A DNA stretch of 64,000 nt from Candidatus Chlorobium masyuteum (GTDB lineage Bacteria > Bacteroidota > Chlorobiia > Chlorobiales > Chlorobiaceae), in the NCBI RefSeq assembly GCF_011601315.1, contig NZ_JAAORA010000001.1, positions 512,001 through 576,000 on the forward strand, written 5' to 3'. The notes below the pieces were generated by a model. The model did no database searches, had not been told where the DNA came from, and saw only the letters and a program-made list of their open reading frames with translations. The translations under genes and the position numbers were made by a program. Shown in pieces: positions 32,793 to 42,632 of the stretch (positions are counted from its first letter, which is position 1; each line of letters begins with the position of its first letter).

Positions 32793-34263
32793 GAAAGGGC
32801 ATAAACTTTAAAATAATCGTCCGCTCATCCTCTTCCAACTTCAGAAGCAGCATCGCTGCTGCATAGCTGCCGGAGCAAAGAGCTGCTCCCGCTCCTAACC
32901 CGATTAACGGAGGGAGTGCAAGCAACGAGGACCTTGCAGCAAAGAGCAGCAGTGCGGAAAGCAGTGCGGAAACAATGGGCTTCCAGAGCTCTTTTCCGAA
33001 TGGATGAATGTTCAGAAAGTGATGAACCTCCATGAGCCGGAATGCGGAAAGCAGAAAGAAGACTATCAACGTTGCAAGAGCCGCACCATTGATGCCCATC
33101 AAGGGTATCAACAGATAGTTCAGACTAACCTGCAAAACGAACGCGCCAAGAGCATTGAGGAAACTGAGTCGCGAATACCCCGTCATGGCGAGCACCGTTG
33201 AAGAGAGACCGAAAGAGACCTGCAGGAACGAAGCAACCGTCAAAAGCAGCAGAACCGTGCTGCCTGGCGCGAAGCGGGGCCCGAACAGCTCAAGCACCGG
33301 ACCGGGAAGCAGAGTGAAAAGCAGTACCGGCGGTATCACCACAGCGATAATCCAGCGCGTCACCATCCTGTAGATCCGCTCTATCTCCACACGCTCTCTT
33401 CCGGCGTGCAGCTCGGCAATCATCGGTGCGGCAATTCCTGAAAAAGCAAGCAGCACCGCTCTGATGAGACCTGCGGTTCTGGCGGCAGGATGATAGATAC
33501 CGACCGTTGCTGTATCGGTAAACATGCCAAGCATAACAACATCAAGCCAGTGCGTCATCATGCTCAACAGCGAAACCCCCATAAACGGCAGCGCATAGGC
33601 AAGCATGGGGCGATCACTCCGGGCACGCAGAATATCCGGGGTAACAACACCGGTGATTCTTTCGAGCGTTGGCCGGATCCAGAAAAAGGCGCCGGCGGAA
33701 GCAAGGGCAAAGGGAAAGAGCAGCGCTTCATCATGGCCCGCCGTAGAGCGAAAGAGGATGGTCAACAGCAGCAGGAGCAATGGGGCGACAACCTGGGTTG
33801 CAATAATTTTCGGATGCAGCTTCTGGAATCCCTGGGTGGCATGGCCGTAAAGCTGTGTTGCGGCATTGAAGGGGATGGCTGCCGCATAGCAGCAGATAAC
33901 GAGCTGGAGTAGCCTGCTGCCGTTAAAAAGTGAAGCAATCGCTCCTGAAAAAAGCAAAAGGAGGAGTGCAACGGCAATGGAAAGAACAAGACTTGTTTTC
34001 AGGGCAGAAGCGATAACAGCCTTCTGTCGCAAAGGATCACGCTGATACAGATTGACAAAACGCAGGAGAGCCGAGTCAAGACCGGCAACGGCAAGCACTT
34101 CTGCTATCTGGATAACGGCAATGGCAATCGCATAGGTACCCAGAGCCTCGGCACCGAGTGCTCTTGCAACAAGCAGGTTGAAGGCGAACCTTGATGCCTG
34201 GCCGAAAAGAAATCCTCCAAAAGAGATTCCTGCCTGGCCGGCTATGACCCTGTTTCGTCTCAA
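32770..34263 (-). CDS. Oligosaccharide flippase (Wzx/MATE-like)
   Basis: A 497-residue polysaccharide export flippase with about 12-14 membrane helices. It starts MRRNRVIAGQAGISFGGFLFGQ, and an early helix pair contains LLVARALGAEALGTYAIAIA, the usual Wzx beginning. It overlaps the glycosyltransferase upstream by 4 nt (ATGA) and YfhO downstream by 23 nt. It probably moves a lipid-linked glycan made by the neighbouring transferases across the inner membrane. Confidence 0.85.
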   Translation of the reverse strand: MRRNRVIAGQAGISFGGFLFGQASRFAFNLLVARALGAEALGTYAIAIAVIQIAEVLAVAGLDSALLRFVNLYQRDPLRQKAVIASALKTSLVLSIAVALLLLLFSGAIASLFNGSRLLQLVICCYAAAIPFNAATQLYGHATQGFQKLHPKIIATQVVAPLLLLLLTILFRSTAGHDEALLFPFALASAGAFFWIRPTLERITGVVTPDILRARSDRPMLAYALPFMGVSLLSMMTHWLDVVMLGMFTDTATVGIYHPAARTAGLIRAVLLAFSGIAAPMIAELHAGRERVEIERIYRMVTRWIIAVVIPPVLLFTLLPGPVLELFGPRFAPGSTVLLLLTVASFLQVSFGLSSTVLAMTGYSRLSFLNALGAFVLQVSLNYLLIPLMGINGAALATLIVFFLLSAFRLMEVHHFLNIHPFGKELWKPIVSALLSALLLFAARSSLLALPPLIGLGAGAALCSGSYAAAMLLLKLEEDERTIILKFMPFLDKKPKR

Positions 34264-35426
34264 GAGTTCAGCTCCCGATACCGCTTCAGCAGCTCCTGCT
34301 CCATGGTTGCCGCAAGAGCATCCCAGCTGTGCCTGCGGGCAAAGTTCTGGCGCGCCTCACGCCGCCGGTCAGCCAGCGCTTCCGGCACCATGCGGACAAA
34401 CGCATCCCTGGTATCGGCAACATGCACCACCTCCCGCGCTTGATCAACAGCACTGCAGTAGTTCATTGAAAGCACAGGCACGCCCGCTGCGGTATACTCA
34501 TAAAGCTTGTTGGGATGGGAGACCTCCTTGAGCCGGTTACTCAGCAGCGGCATCAAGGCAAGATCAAAATGCTGTACCCATGCCGGCAGCTCACCGTAAT
34601 CAATGCGACCGAAATAGTGCACATTGGAAAGGGTATTGATCCGCTCCTGCCTTTTCCACCAGTTCTGCTCATAGGCAGGACCAAGCAGCACCAGAGAATA
34701 CTCCGGCCATGCTTTTGCCATCTCCTCAACAAGGGTGGTATCAAGCCAGTCCATCGCTCCGGCATAGCCGAGAACCGGTCTCTTGATCAGGGCAAGCTCT
34801 TTGGGTATGTTACGCTGCGGATCGGCGAAATGGCTGAACTCGACACCATTGCCAAGCTCAACAGTGCGTACGCCGGATGGAACCGCCAACCGGGCGGTCA
34901 GCTCCGGGGAGACACTAAAGAGCAGATCTATCCCCGAGAGCCAGGCATCAAGATATCCCTTCAGCCAGGAAGGGGTAGCCGGAAAGGCCAGATGATCATC
35001 ATTGGCGTCATAAAAACGGAACCGGCAGGAGAGACGTGAGGCGACTCTTCCCCAGTAGATATTGGATAGACCGATGATGCGTTCCGCAGAAGAGAATCCC
35101 AGAATCGCCACCCACCAGAGCATCAGGAGTATACCCGGCAGAGAGAGCAGTGTCCGCAGCAGCGGAAAATCAAGAATACGCCCGAAACTGAACGGAACAG
35201 TTTTCAGAAAAGGGACTGTGACAACCCAGACCAACCCTCTTCTGACCGGCAGCCAGTGATGGCTGCGCCCGAGCGCAAACGGCTCAATAAAAAGAATCCG
35301 CCACCGATCCGAAAAGCGTCCGAGCATACGCTGCTTTCGGGTCGAAAGAAAGTCCCACTGTATTTCGGAAAACCAGACAAGCCTGAGGGGAGCGTCAGCG
35401 GTGTTCCTCTGAAACGGAAAGTTCAT
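34260..35426 (-). CDS. Glycosyltransferase, GT-B fold (GT1/GT4-like)
   Basis: With the ATG at 35426 it has 388 residues. AAAGGTG lies about 7 nt upstream of this ATG, and a frame running back to 35564 would lie mostly inside the methyltransferase gene. The N-terminal half has LRLVWFSEIQWDFLSTRKQR and a YDANDDHLAFP segment. The C-terminal nucleotide-sugar domain has GYAGAMDWLDTTLVEEMAKA and SHPNKLYEYTAAGVPVLS. This resembles TuaH-like transferases. Sugar and acceptor are unknown. It overlaps the flippase by 4 nt. Confidence 0.82.
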   Translation of the reverse strand: MNFPFQRNTADAPLRLVWFSEIQWDFLSTRKQRMLGRFSDRWRILFIEPFALGRSHHWLPVRRGLVWVVTVPFLKTVPFSFGRILDFPLLRTLLSLPGILLMLWWVAILGFSSAERIIGLSNIYWGRVASRLSCRFRFYDANDDHLAFPATPSWLKGYLDAWLSGIDLLFSVSPELTARLAVPSGVRTVELGNGVEFSHFADPQRNIPKELALIKRPVLGYAGAMDWLDTTLVEEMAKAWPEYSLVLLGPAYEQNWWKRQERINTLSNVHYFGRIDYGELPAWVQHFDLALMPLLSNRLKEVSHPNKLYEYTAAGVPVLSMNYCSAVDQAREVVHVADTRDAFVRMVPEALADRRREARQNFARRHSWDALAATMEQELLKRYRELNS

Positions 35427-35979
35427 AAATCTGCACCTTTTCATACCATGCCCGCAACAGCGGCTTGAATCCTGTAAGATAAAACAACGGGTGACGGATA
35501 CGAAACTCGCCGCTGCGTTCCACCCGGAACCCTGCCCGTCTGAAAAGCGAGAGCGCCTCGTCACGGCTCATCTCGTGAAAATGGTCGGCGCTTTTCAGTG
35601 ATGCCGGCTTCGCTATCGGCATCGACACAAAAAGCCGGCCACCCGCTCCATGAAGTATCTTGCGGACTTCGAGCAGCAGATGAAGCGGATTGTAGAGATG
35701 CTCCAGCACCTCAAAAGCAGTTACCACTGCATACGAACCCGAAAGAGGCTCAACATCAAGATCAATTGTTGTGCTCTCGAAAGAACACCCGAACAGTTGC
35801 TCCAGCGAAGCCGTGAGTGGTGTCCGGTCACCCAGATCGAGCCCGGACAACGCGGCGGCGGTCAAGAGCCGGGAAGAGCTTGAACGACCGGCAAATTCGA
35901 TTGTTTTCTGCCACCGAACCCTGTGAGCAGGTTCGCTGAGATACTCCTCACTCACCGGCGTTCTGAACTTATCCTTCAT
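35395..35979 (-). CDS. Class I SAM-dependent methyltransferase
   Basis: A 194-residue methyltransferase of the Methyltransf_11/UbiE-like type. The central segment AVVTAFEVLEHLYNPLHLLL is the typical post-motif of this family, followed by GGRLFVSMPIAKPA. The usual glycine-rich SAM loop is not obvious near the N-terminus, where LLTAAALSGLDLGDRTPL stands. It overlaps the GT2 gene upstream by 11 nt and the downstream glycosyltransferase by 32 nt. It probably methylates a sugar of the glycan made by this cluster. Confidence 0.75.
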   Translation of the reverse strand: MKDKFRTPVSEEYLSEPAHRVRWQKTIEFAGRSSSSRLLTAAALSGLDLGDRTPLTASLEQLFGCSFESTTIDLDVEPLSGSYAVVTAFEVLEHLYNPLHLLLEVRKILHGAGGRLFVSMPIAKPASLKSADHFHEMSRDEALSLFRRAGFRVERSGEFRIRHPLFYLTGFKPLLRAWYEKVQIYELSVSEEHR

Positions 35980-36841
35980 GGCCGCTCTTTATCCGGGTTG
36001 ACTTGGCGAAAGCTCGCTCAAGCAGTGCTGAGGCCGAGCTGACGGCAAGGCGAAAAGGCAGAAGCAACAGAAAGAGGAGCACTCCTCCCCATGCCCTGTG
36101 CTTGATGAAAAGACGAAGTGAAGCGGCACTCTTTTTCGCCAGTTTTTTGAACGGAGTTCCGGAAAGAGAGGCAGAGACCTTATGCCAGACCACTGAACCG
36201 GGTTCGTAGCGGACAGTCAACCCCAGAGCTCTCACCCGGAGGGAGAGATCAACATCCTCGGCATACATGCCAAAGTGTTCATCAAAACCCCCGACACGCT
36301 CAAAATCCCGGCAGCGCATAGAAAAACAGCACCCCGTAGCATAACCGGTCACTCCGGGACGGTTGAACTCCGGACCATCAGCTTTTCTGATACCGGTGTG
36401 GCGGATCAGTCCCGTGGAGAGCCGGACAACACCGCCTGCATACCAAAGCGAATGTGGACGGGCATGATAGAATATTTTCGGAACAGCAATTCCAGCTGAA
36501 GGATCACTCCGCAGGGCATGAATCAGCGGAGCTGAAAACCCTCTTTCAACAAGGGTGTCGTTGTTCAGAAACAGTACAAACTCCGCCTGAAGCTCCATAA
36601 CCCGTCGGAATCCGGCATTATTGCCACCCGCATAACCGAGATTGAGCGGCAGAGAGAGGAGCTCGGTATCAGGAAAAGCCGCCCGGATCCGGGAGAGCGA
36701 GTCATCGGTAGATCCGTTATCGACCACAAGCACCATGCATGATGGCGAGAGCTCTCCCGACAGTGAGTGGAGACACTCAATCGTATCCCCGGCTCCGTTC
36801 CAGTTCAGAACCACAATGCAGAGTAGAGGGCTCTTCATCAC
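35969..36841 (-). CDS. Family 2 glycosyltransferase (rhamnosyltransferase-like)
   Basis: A 290-residue GT-A enzyme. It starts CIVVLNWNGAGDTIECLHSL, has VDNGSTDDSL at about residue 40, LNNDTLVERG (the metal-binding DxD-type site) at about residue 92, and YAEDVDLSLRVRALG at about residue 195. A hydrophobic stretch near residues 255-275 may attach it to the membrane. It overlaps the GT4 gene upstream by 4 nt and the methyltransferase downstream by 11 nt, so translation is probably coupled. Confidence 0.85.
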   Translation of the reverse strand: MMKSPLLCIVVLNWNGAGDTIECLHSLSGELSPSCMVLVVDNGSTDDSLSRIRAAFPDTELLSLPLNLGYAGGNNAGFRRVMELQAEFVLFLNNDTLVERGFSAPLIHALRSDPSAGIAVPKIFYHARPHSLWYAGGVVRLSTGLIRHTGIRKADGPEFNRPGVTGYATGCCFSMRCRDFERVGGFDEHFGMYAEDVDLSLRVRALGLTVRYEPGSVVWHKVSASLSGTPFKKLAKKSAASLRLFIKHRAWGGVLLFLLLLPFRLAVSSASALLERAFAKSTRIKSGHEG

Positions 36842-37983
36842 GTTCGGGATGCTTCAGTTTCAAGAAAACGGCCTGCTCCGGCCGCAAAAGCCTCCCAGGA
36901 GAACTCCCGGCAATACTCCTCAACAGCCGCATGTATGGCGGGCAGCTCACTCCGGCTGTCGAGAAACTCCCCTATAGCCCCTGCCAGCCCGGCTGATGAG
37001 CTTTCACGGGCAATCCAGCCGGTAATACCGTGACGTACCACCTCGGGAAGAGCACCTTCCGGCGTCACAATAACGGGAATACCGCAACCATAGGCCTGCT
37101 GAACCACGCCTGACTGGGTTGCGCTTCGGTAGGGGAGCACAACGCACTCTGCGGCGGCAAAGAGCAATGCAGTGCGTTCCTGAGAAACATAACCCGGATA
37201 AAGATCAACGCTTTCCGCAAGACCCAGCTCCCGGATCAAACTCCGGTAGCGCTCCGGATCTTCAAAAAACTCACCGGCAACAACCAGCTTGAGAGAGGGT
37301 TCACGCTGCAACACCTCCGGCATAGCCCGAAGGAGCAGATCAAGCCCTTTATAGTGACGAACATAGCCGAAAAAAAGCAGCACAGGTGCTGCACCATCGA
37401 GTTTCAGTGCACGGCGCGCTTCAGCTCTGGAGGGCATCACTGCCTCAGGCCGATAGAGTGGATGAAAAAGCTGCAACACCCGGGCTCCGGGCACGGTTGC
37501 AAGCAACTCCCGAGAAACCGCCGATGAGAGGGTCAGAAAGGCATCGGAGGATGCAGCAAGCAATCGCTGCATAATTGGCTCAATAAAAAAAGATTCATGG
37601 GAGGTGAAATTATGAAGCAGCACAACAACCCGGATACCGGTAAGGCGGCGAAGCAGATAACAGAGCGGAGCCAGAAAACCGCTCCAGTATGCTACAAGCA
37701 GAAGATCAGGCTTCAGTAGCCGGAGACGATGGATCGTTGCAAGCCAGGTAAAGGGGTTGTAGAGCGTCAGCCGGGCATCTGACCGTGAAGAGGATGGTGC
37801 CGGTGCTTCAGCGGCTTCTGCCGAACGCTTAAACAAAAAAGCCGGGTAGAGCTCCCTGTACCCGACAGAAATAACGTCGTAACCAATGGTAGAGAGGGCC
37901 TCCCTTAACAGACCGCTGAACCGGGAAATACCTCCCTTCAGAGGGGAAAAGGGAGTGATAAATGCTATCCGGAGTGCTTTCAA
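36838..37983 (-). CDS. Family 4 glycosyltransferase
   Basis: A 381-residue GT-B enzyme and the first gene of the six-gene glycan cluster. The N-terminus has FITPFSPLKGGISRFSGLLR. The C-terminal domain has LLFFGYVRHYKGLDLLLRAM, the loop RSATQSGVVQQAYGCGIPVI and EGALPEVV, the sugar-nucleotide site of GT4 enzymes. The acceptor is unknown. About 100 nt separate it from the HPr gene; I found no clear promoter there. Confidence 0.87.
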   Translation of the reverse strand: MKALRIAFITPFSPLKGGISRFSGLLREALSTIGYDVISVGYRELYPAFLFKRSAEAAEAPAPSSSRSDARLTLYNPFTWLATIHRLRLLKPDLLLVAYWSGFLAPLCYLLRRLTGIRVVVLLHNFTSHESFFIEPIMQRLLAASSDAFLTLSSAVSRELLATVPGARVLQLFHPLYRPEAVMPSRAEARRALKLDGAAPVLLFFGYVRHYKGLDLLLRAMPEVLQREPSLKLVVAGEFFEDPERYRSLIRELGLAESVDLYPGYVSQERTALLFAAAECVVLPYRSATQSGVVQQAYGCGIPVIVTPEGALPEVVRHGITGWIARESSSAGLAGAIGEFLDSRSELPAIHAAVEEYCREFSWEAFAAGAGRFLETEASRT

Positions 37984-38082
37984 GGGTGTTCCCTGACTAT
38001 GTTCAGTCCATCATGATAAGCCGCCGTGCGGCGCGACAACATCGGGAAATCGCAAAAAAATATACAGCATGCTCTTGCAGAA

Positions 38083-38349
38083 CTACTGCTCTCCAAACCC
38101 CTGCTCAAAAAACTCAACCAGTTGACGGGCAGCTTCAGGAGCATCCTCACCATCAAGCTTGAGTGTCAACCGGGTCCCTTTCGGAGCAGCAAGACTCATG
38201 ACGCCGATAATTGATTTCGCATTGATCTCAACGCCCTGCATTTCGATAAAAAAATCGGATTTAAAGCGGGACGCCAGCTTTACGACTGCGGCAGCGGGTC
38301 TGGTATGCAGCCCTGCATTGTTTTTAACGATAACTTCCTGAACTATCAC
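38083..38349 (-). CDS. HPr-family phosphocarrier protein (GTG start)
   Basis: With the GTG at 38349 the protein has 88 residues, the standard HPr length: MIVQEVIVKNNAGLHTRPAA. The active-site His15 stands in GLHTRPA. The regulatory serine region is NAKSIIGVMSLAA, as in HPr that HPr kinase can phosphorylate. An upstream in-frame ATG at 38391 adds 14 unlike residues. No enzyme I, enzyme II or HPr kinase lies in the window, so its partners are unknown. It may be regulatory rather than a sugar transporter component. Confidence 0.88.
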   Translation of the reverse strand: MIVQEVIVKNNAGLHTRPAAAVVKLASRFKSDFFIEMQGVEINAKSIIGVMSLAAPKGTRLTLKLDGEDAPEAARQLVEFFEQGFGEQ

Positions 38350-38424
38350 AACTATACTCGACCTGTTTATAATGTTTAGGGGACCACGCAAACCGCTTTC
38401 TCTGAGGGTTTCAGCGTTGCTCTT

Positions 38425-38892
38425 TCAGAGTTTTTTCACCATAGCAATCTCATCGCAAGCCATCAGCTTCGGACAATGAGTACAATCCCTCCATATTTTC
38501 TGGGGAAAATACTCTTTTCTGATCTCACTGTAGCCGATGCGACCGAAAAAATTACGGTTCAGGGTCAGAACAAAAACCTCTGTAACGCCTTCCTCGCGCA
38601 AAACCGTCTCGGCCTTTTCAACAAGCAAGCGGCCTATCCCCTTCATGGTAAACCGGTTAAAAACAGCAAGCGAGCGGATTTCTGCCAGCTTCTGGGTGTA
38701 GAATGCAATGGCACAGCACCCTATCACCTCACCATTGTACTCGGCGACAAAAAAATTACGGATATTTTCGATAATATTCTCATCAGAACGCTCAAGCATA
38801 ATACCCTTGCGGGCATACTCCGCCGTAATGGCGGAAATTGCCCCGGCATCAGCCAGGCGCGCATACCTGACAAAGAGTTCAGCCTGCTGCAT
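38425..38892 (-). CDS. GNAT N-acetyltransferase, short ArgA-like
   Basis: With the ATG at 38892 it has 155 residues ([20 protein letters not shown]...) and overlaps the obgE stop by 14 nt. The acetyl-CoA site is [20 protein letters not shown]. The C-terminus has [20 protein letters not shown], a Cys-rich ending I associate with the short N-acetylglutamate synthases of the Rv2747 type. The arginine-pathway role is inference from that resemblance. No arg genes are nearby. Confidence 0.75.
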   Translation of the reverse strand: MQQAELFVRYARLADAGAISAITAEYARKGIMLERSDENIIENIRNFFVAEYNGEVIGCCAIAFYTQKLAEIRSLAVFNRFTMKGIGRLLVEKAETVLREEGVTEVFVLTLNRNFFGRIGYSEIRKEYFPQKIWRDCTHCPKLMACDEIAMVKKL

Positions 38893-39907
38893 CGTTACCG
38901 AGACCCTCTTCTGACGGTTCAGCACTCCTCTCCCGTGCAGAGACCTCTTTCCAGAGCTCATCCTTGAGCTCCTTGAGGCCGTGGCCGGAAACGCTTGAGA
39001 TCGGAAGCACCTTTACACCCTCTTCAAGCAGCGGAATTTCAAGATCTTCCGATGCGATATCCATTTTGGTAATAACCGCGATCCTCGGTTTGTTGAGCAA
39101 CCCCTCATCAAATTTTTCAAGCTCTCCAAGCAGTGTCTTGTACTCCGCTGAAATATCGGGTGAATCAGCCGAAACGAGAACAGCAAGTATTTTGGTCCGT
39201 TCAATATGACGCAGAAACTGGAGACCGAGTCCCCTTCCCTCTGATGCTCCTTCAATAATTCCCGGAATATCAGCCATCACAAATGACTTGTACTCCTCAT
39301 AACGCACAATACCGAGATTCGGCACCAGTGTTGTAAAAGGATAATCGGCAATTTTCGGTTTCGCGGCGCTTATCACTGAAATCAGGGTAGACTTTCCGGC
39401 ATTGGGAAATCCAACCAGACCGACATCGGCCATCAACTTCAGCTCCAGATCAAGCACCAGAGCCTCTCCTTTCTGACCCGGCTCGGCAAAACGGGGTGCC
39501 TGACGGGTCGGGGTGGCAAAATGCTGGTTGCCTTTTCCGCCCTTGCCCCCTCTGGCAATCAGAAACTCCTGCTCCTCGCCGGTCAGATCGGCAATCACCT
39601 CCTGGGTTTCGGCGTTCCGCACAAGCGTTCCGCACGGTACCTGAATAACAATGTCAGCTCCATCCCTGCCGGTTTTCCGGGCACCCTGCCCATGGACGCC
39701 ACGATCAGCTATATACTTTTTCTTGTACTTGAAATCGAGCAGTGTGGTGAGCTGCCTGTTTGTTTTCAACCATACATGACCGCCACGACCACCGTCACCG
39801 CCATCGGGACCACCCTTTGGCACAAATTTCTCCCTGCGAAAACTCACACAGCCGTTGCCACCGTCTCCAGCGGCAATAACAATGGAGGCACTATCTACAA
39901 ACTTCAC
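38879..39907 (-). CDS. obgE: GTPase ObgE/CgtA
   Basis: Ribosome assembly and stress-related GTPase, 342 residues. The Gly-rich Obg domain covers about residues 1-158 ([30 protein letters not shown]). The G domain follows with GFPNAGKST at about residue 165, [17 protein letters not shown] and TKMD. It lacks the extra C-terminal OCT domain. It overlaps the acetyltransferase gene and is divergent from xseB. Confidence 0.97.
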   Translation of the reverse strand: MKFVDSASIVIAAGDGGNGCVSFRREKFVPKGGPDGGDGGRGGHVWLKTNRQLTTLLDFKYKKKYIADRGVHGQGARKTGRDGADIVIQVPCGTLVRNAETQEVIADLTGEEQEFLIARGGKGGKGNQHFATPTRQAPRFAEPGQKGEALVLDLELKLMADVGLVGFPNAGKSTLISVISAAKPKIADYPFTTLVPNLGIVRYEEYKSFVMADIPGIIEGASEGRGLGLQFLRHIERTKILAVLVSADSPDISAEYKTLLGELEKFDEGLLNKPRIAVITKMDIASEDLEIPLLEEGVKVLPISSVSGHGLKELKDELWKEVSARERSAEPSEEGLGNDAAG

Positions 39908-39978
39908 TTACACTCCTGAATTTGAATAATCTTTCACATTACCTATTTTCATCATCAACATCTAAACATCACATACCT

Positions 39979-40236
39979 ATGGCTGCTGCACATTCCGGAA
40001 AACCCGCTATCGAAGAGCTGATCTCGCGGCTTGAGGAAATAACCCGGAATATCGAAAATCCCGATTCCGGCCTTGAAAGCTCCATCTCGCTCTACGAGGA
40101 GGGACTTGCCATTGCCGGACAATGCAAAAAAAGGCTACAGGAGGCAAGAAAAAAAATCGAGGTTATCAATCCTGATCTTGCCAAAACCTGGCCCGAAACA
40201 ACCCGCATCAAAGACCTGTTCGACGGCGAGTCCTGA
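39979..40236 (+). CDS. xseB: Exodeoxyribonuclease VII small subunit
   Basis: Small subunit of the single-strand DNA exonuclease VII. The ATG at 39979 gives 85 residues. The family core is AIEELISRLEEITRNIENPD followed by GLESSISLYEEGLAIAGQCK. An in-frame start at 39922 would add 19 unlike residues. The large subunit XseA is not in the window. Its stop is 6 nt from the stop of convergent gatB. Confidence 0.9.
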   Translation: MAAAHSGKPAIEELISRLEEITRNIENPDSGLESSISLYEEGLAIAGQCKKRLQEARKKIEVINPDLAKTWPETTRIKDLFDGES

Positions 40237-40242
40237 AAACGC

Positions 40243-41670
40243 TCACCCTTCGAGCTTTTTCAGCAGCACCTCATTGACCATCTGGGGATTAGCTTTGCCT
40301 TTCATCCTGCTCATGCACTGCCCGACAAAAAATCCGAGCAGCTTGGTCTTTCCCTCGCGATAGGCGGCAAGCTGACCGGGGTTGGCATCAAGAATCTCCT
40401 GGACAACCGCTTCGATTGCCCCTGAATCCGAGACCTGCGCAAGCCCTTCACGTTCAACAATCTCCAAAGAAGAGAGTCCATTCTGCTGCATCAGCTCAAA
40501 CACCTGTTTGGCAATCGTGTTACTGATGGTACCCTTGCCAATAAGCGCGATAAGCCCACCAAGCCGTTCGGAAGAGATGGCAAACTCGGAAATATCCAGA
40601 TACTTCTCCTTAAGGGTTCGCAGCACCTCGCCCATCACCCAGTTTGAGGATGCCTTGCCGTCTCCCGACACCCTGACCGTCTCTTCATAATAGTCAGCCA
40701 CCTCCCGCTCAACGGTCAGCACGGCGGCATCATAAGCCGGAATGGCATACTCCGTTACAAAACGGGCAGCACGAACCTCGGGAAACTCCGGAAGCTCGCT
40801 CTTCATCCGGTCAAGCAGCTCCTGGTCAACCAACACCGGAACCAGATCAGGATCAGGAAAATAACGGTAGTCATGGGCAAACTCCTTGCCCCTCATCGAA
40901 CGGGTTTCGCCCTTGTCGGCATCCCAGAGGCGGGTCTCCTGCACAATAACACCGCCGCCATCGAGAATCTCCCGGTGGCGTTCAGCCTCGTACTCGATAG
41001 CCTTTTCTACATTCTTGAAGGAGTTCATATTCTTGATCTCGGTACGGGTGCCATACTCCGTTGCACCCAGAGGGCGAAGGGACACATTGGCATCGCAACG
41101 AAGGCTTCCCTCCTCCATATTGCCATCCGAAATGCCGAGATACTTGACAATCTGCCGGATTATCTGAAGATAGGCCGAAGCCTCCCTCGGAGTGCGCATA
41201 TCCGGATAGCTGACGATTTCAAGCAGCGGAACTCCGCTCCGGTTGAGATCGATGTAGGTATCGTCTCCGATATCATGAATCGACTTGCCGGCATCCTCCT
41301 CAATATGAATTCTTATCAGCCTGATATCCTTGCGCCCTTCACCGGCATCAATCTGAACACTCCCCTCACTGCAGATCGGCTCCTCAAACTGCGAAATCTG
41401 GTACCCTTTCGGCAGATCGGGATAAAAATAGTTTTTCCGGGCAAGCACGGAGTGAGGTGCAATCGTGCATCCCGTTGCAATTCCGAGCTTCACGGCATCT
41501 TCAACCACCTGACGGTTAAGTACCGGAAGAGCACCCGGCAAAGCCAGACAGACCGGGCAGACATTGGTGTTTGCCGGTTTCCCGAACTTTGCTGAACAGC
41601 CGCAAAATGCCTTGCTCTCTGTGTTGAGCTGACAATGGACCTCAAGGCCCACCACTAATTCATACTTCAT
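40243..41670 (-). CDS. gatB: Aspartyl/glutamyl-tRNA amidotransferase subunit B
   Basis: Kinase and tRNA-binding subunit of GatCAB, which converts Glu-tRNA-Gln (or Asp-tRNA-Asn) to the amide form. With the ATG at 41670 it has 475 residues ([20 protein letters not shown]...). The signature [17 protein letters not shown]-type is seen as [16 protein letters not shown], with the [10 protein letters not shown] stretch and the C-terminal YqeY-like domain ending. GatA and GatC are elsewhere. An upstream ATG at 41721 gives an unlike extension. Confidence 0.95.
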   Translation of the reverse strand: MKYELVVGLEVHCQLNTESKAFCGCSAKFGKPANTNVCPVCLALPGALPVLNRQVVEDAVKLGIATGCTIAPHSVLARKNYFYPDLPKGYQISQFEEPICSEGSVQIDAGEGRKDIRLIRIHIEEDAGKSIHDIGDDTYIDLNRSGVPLLEIVSYPDMRTPREASAYLQIIRQIVKYLGISDGNMEEGSLRCDANVSLRPLGATEYGTRTEIKNMNSFKNVEKAIEYEAERHREILDGGGVIVQETRLWDADKGETRSMRGKEFAHDYRYFPDPDLVPVLVDQELLDRMKSELPEFPEVRAARFVTEYAIPAYDAAVLTVEREVADYYEETVRVSGDGKASSNWVMGEVLRTLKEKYLDISEFAISSERLGGLIALIGKGTISNTIAKQVFELMQQNGLSSLEIVEREGLAQVSDSGAIEAVVQEILDANPGQLAAYREGKTKLLGFFVGQCMSRMKGKANPQMVNEVLLKKLEG

Positions 41671-41741
41671 TGCAACAATTAACGTTAATGAACAACGCCG
41701 GTAAAAAAGCCGGGCGATCATTCTCTCTTATAAAAACCTCG

Positions 41742-42278
41742 TCAGTAGGACTGATAGGAAAATTTCTGCCCGCCTACGGTCGCTTCCGCCATTACTCCGG
41801 CCTTTGGAAGGACAAAAACCGCTACGCCATTTGAAAAATCAGTATTGGTAGCCATGCCCGTAGAGACAATAATTGCGGCAACCTGGGCATTCATCTCATA
41901 ATTACCTTTTTTAAAACTCTCCAGATCCTCCTTCCCCTTGAAAAAAATAATCTCTGAAAAGGACTGGCCTCCAAGCTGCGGCCCTACATTGATCTGGGTA
42001 ATGGTTGAATTTCCTACAAGATTGTTCTGCTCATAGACATATCCCTTTCCATGCCCGCCTCCTAACATGAAAAGCCCCCCTTTGAAGACATCCGGAAAAA
42101 CCGCATATCCGTAGGCCTGCTCAAAAAAACGATTCAATGCAGGAGCATTTTTCCGGAAATAGTCAACCGACTCTTTCGCCTTCTCCGCATTCGCCGGATC
42201 CCACCCTGCCTCAGCCGTCGAAACAAGCGTACCCGCGAGCATAAAAGCCAGAGCAAAAACCTTTATCAACTTCATCAT
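41742..42278 (-). CDS. SYLF (Ysc84-type) lipid-binding protein, exported
   Basis: A 178-residue protein with a clear signal peptide (LIKVFALAFMLAGTLVSTAEA, cut near residue 24). The mature part is a SYLF/Ysc84 domain: YGYAVFPDVFKGGLFMLGGG, an internal repeat-like GKGYVYEQNNLVGNSTITQI, and a C-terminal glycine-rich end ATVGGQKFSYQSY. Eukaryotic members bind phosphoinositides; the bacterial role is unknown. It is flanked upstream by a repeat-rich gap, so it is probably transcribed alone. Confidence 0.85.
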   Translation of the reverse strand: MMKLIKVFALAFMLAGTLVSTAEAGWDPANAEKAKESVDYFRKNAPALNRFFEQAYGYAVFPDVFKGGLFMLGGGHGKGYVYEQNNLVGNSTITQINVGPQLGGQSFSEIIFFKGKEDLESFKKGNYEMNAQVAAIIVSTGMATNTDFSNGVAVFVLPKAGVMAEATVGGQKFSYQSY

Positions 42279-42421
42279 GGCTGTACAGTTTTCATATTTA
42301 ATAAAATCAAACAGTAGAAATCTTTACAATGACGTACAATTCTGCAATGTACGATTTTCACCCCAATAAATCACCTACCAGGAAAACACACCCTATGGTG
42401 TCATGCATCCCCTGCCCAAAG

Positions 42422-42516
42422 TGTCATTCCGAACGCAGTGAGGAATCCCATTCCTTCACGCACAACATAAACAAAGCTCTCCAGGATCAGATCCCTCCTT
42501 TCAGTTCGTGATGACA
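42422..42516. repeat. TGTCAT/ATGACA-bounded repeat, unit 1
   Basis: A 95 nt unit beginning TGTCATTCCGAACGCAGTGA and ending AGTTCGTGATGACA, so its ends are a short inverted repeat. When read in one frame it gives the peptide string CHSERSEES, which is widely seen as a translated repeat and not a real protein. A second unit follows 32 nt later. Confidence 0.75.
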
Positions 42517-42548
42517 ACTCCCTCTGTGTAACTCTGAGACTCCCTCTG

Positions 42549-42632
42549 TGTCATTCCGGGCGCAGCGAGGAATCCTGACTTATTATTTCAATCTGACGCC
42601 AGAATAGATCTCTCCTTGCATCCGAAATGACA
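42549..42632. repeat. TGTCAT/ATGACA-bounded repeat, unit 2
   Basis: An 84 nt unit beginning TGTCATTCCGGGCGCAGCGA and ending CCGAAATGACA, in the same orientation as unit 1. The separator between them (ACTCCCTCTGTG-type) resembles the separator at 43066-43077. Its last bases touch the terminator of the GIY-YIG gene. With unit 1 it fills the 404 nt gap between that gene and the SYLF gene. Confidence 0.7.

Noticed and set aside
40873-41595. 240-codon plus-strand open frame
   Set aside because: It is antisense to gatB and has no recognisable domain.
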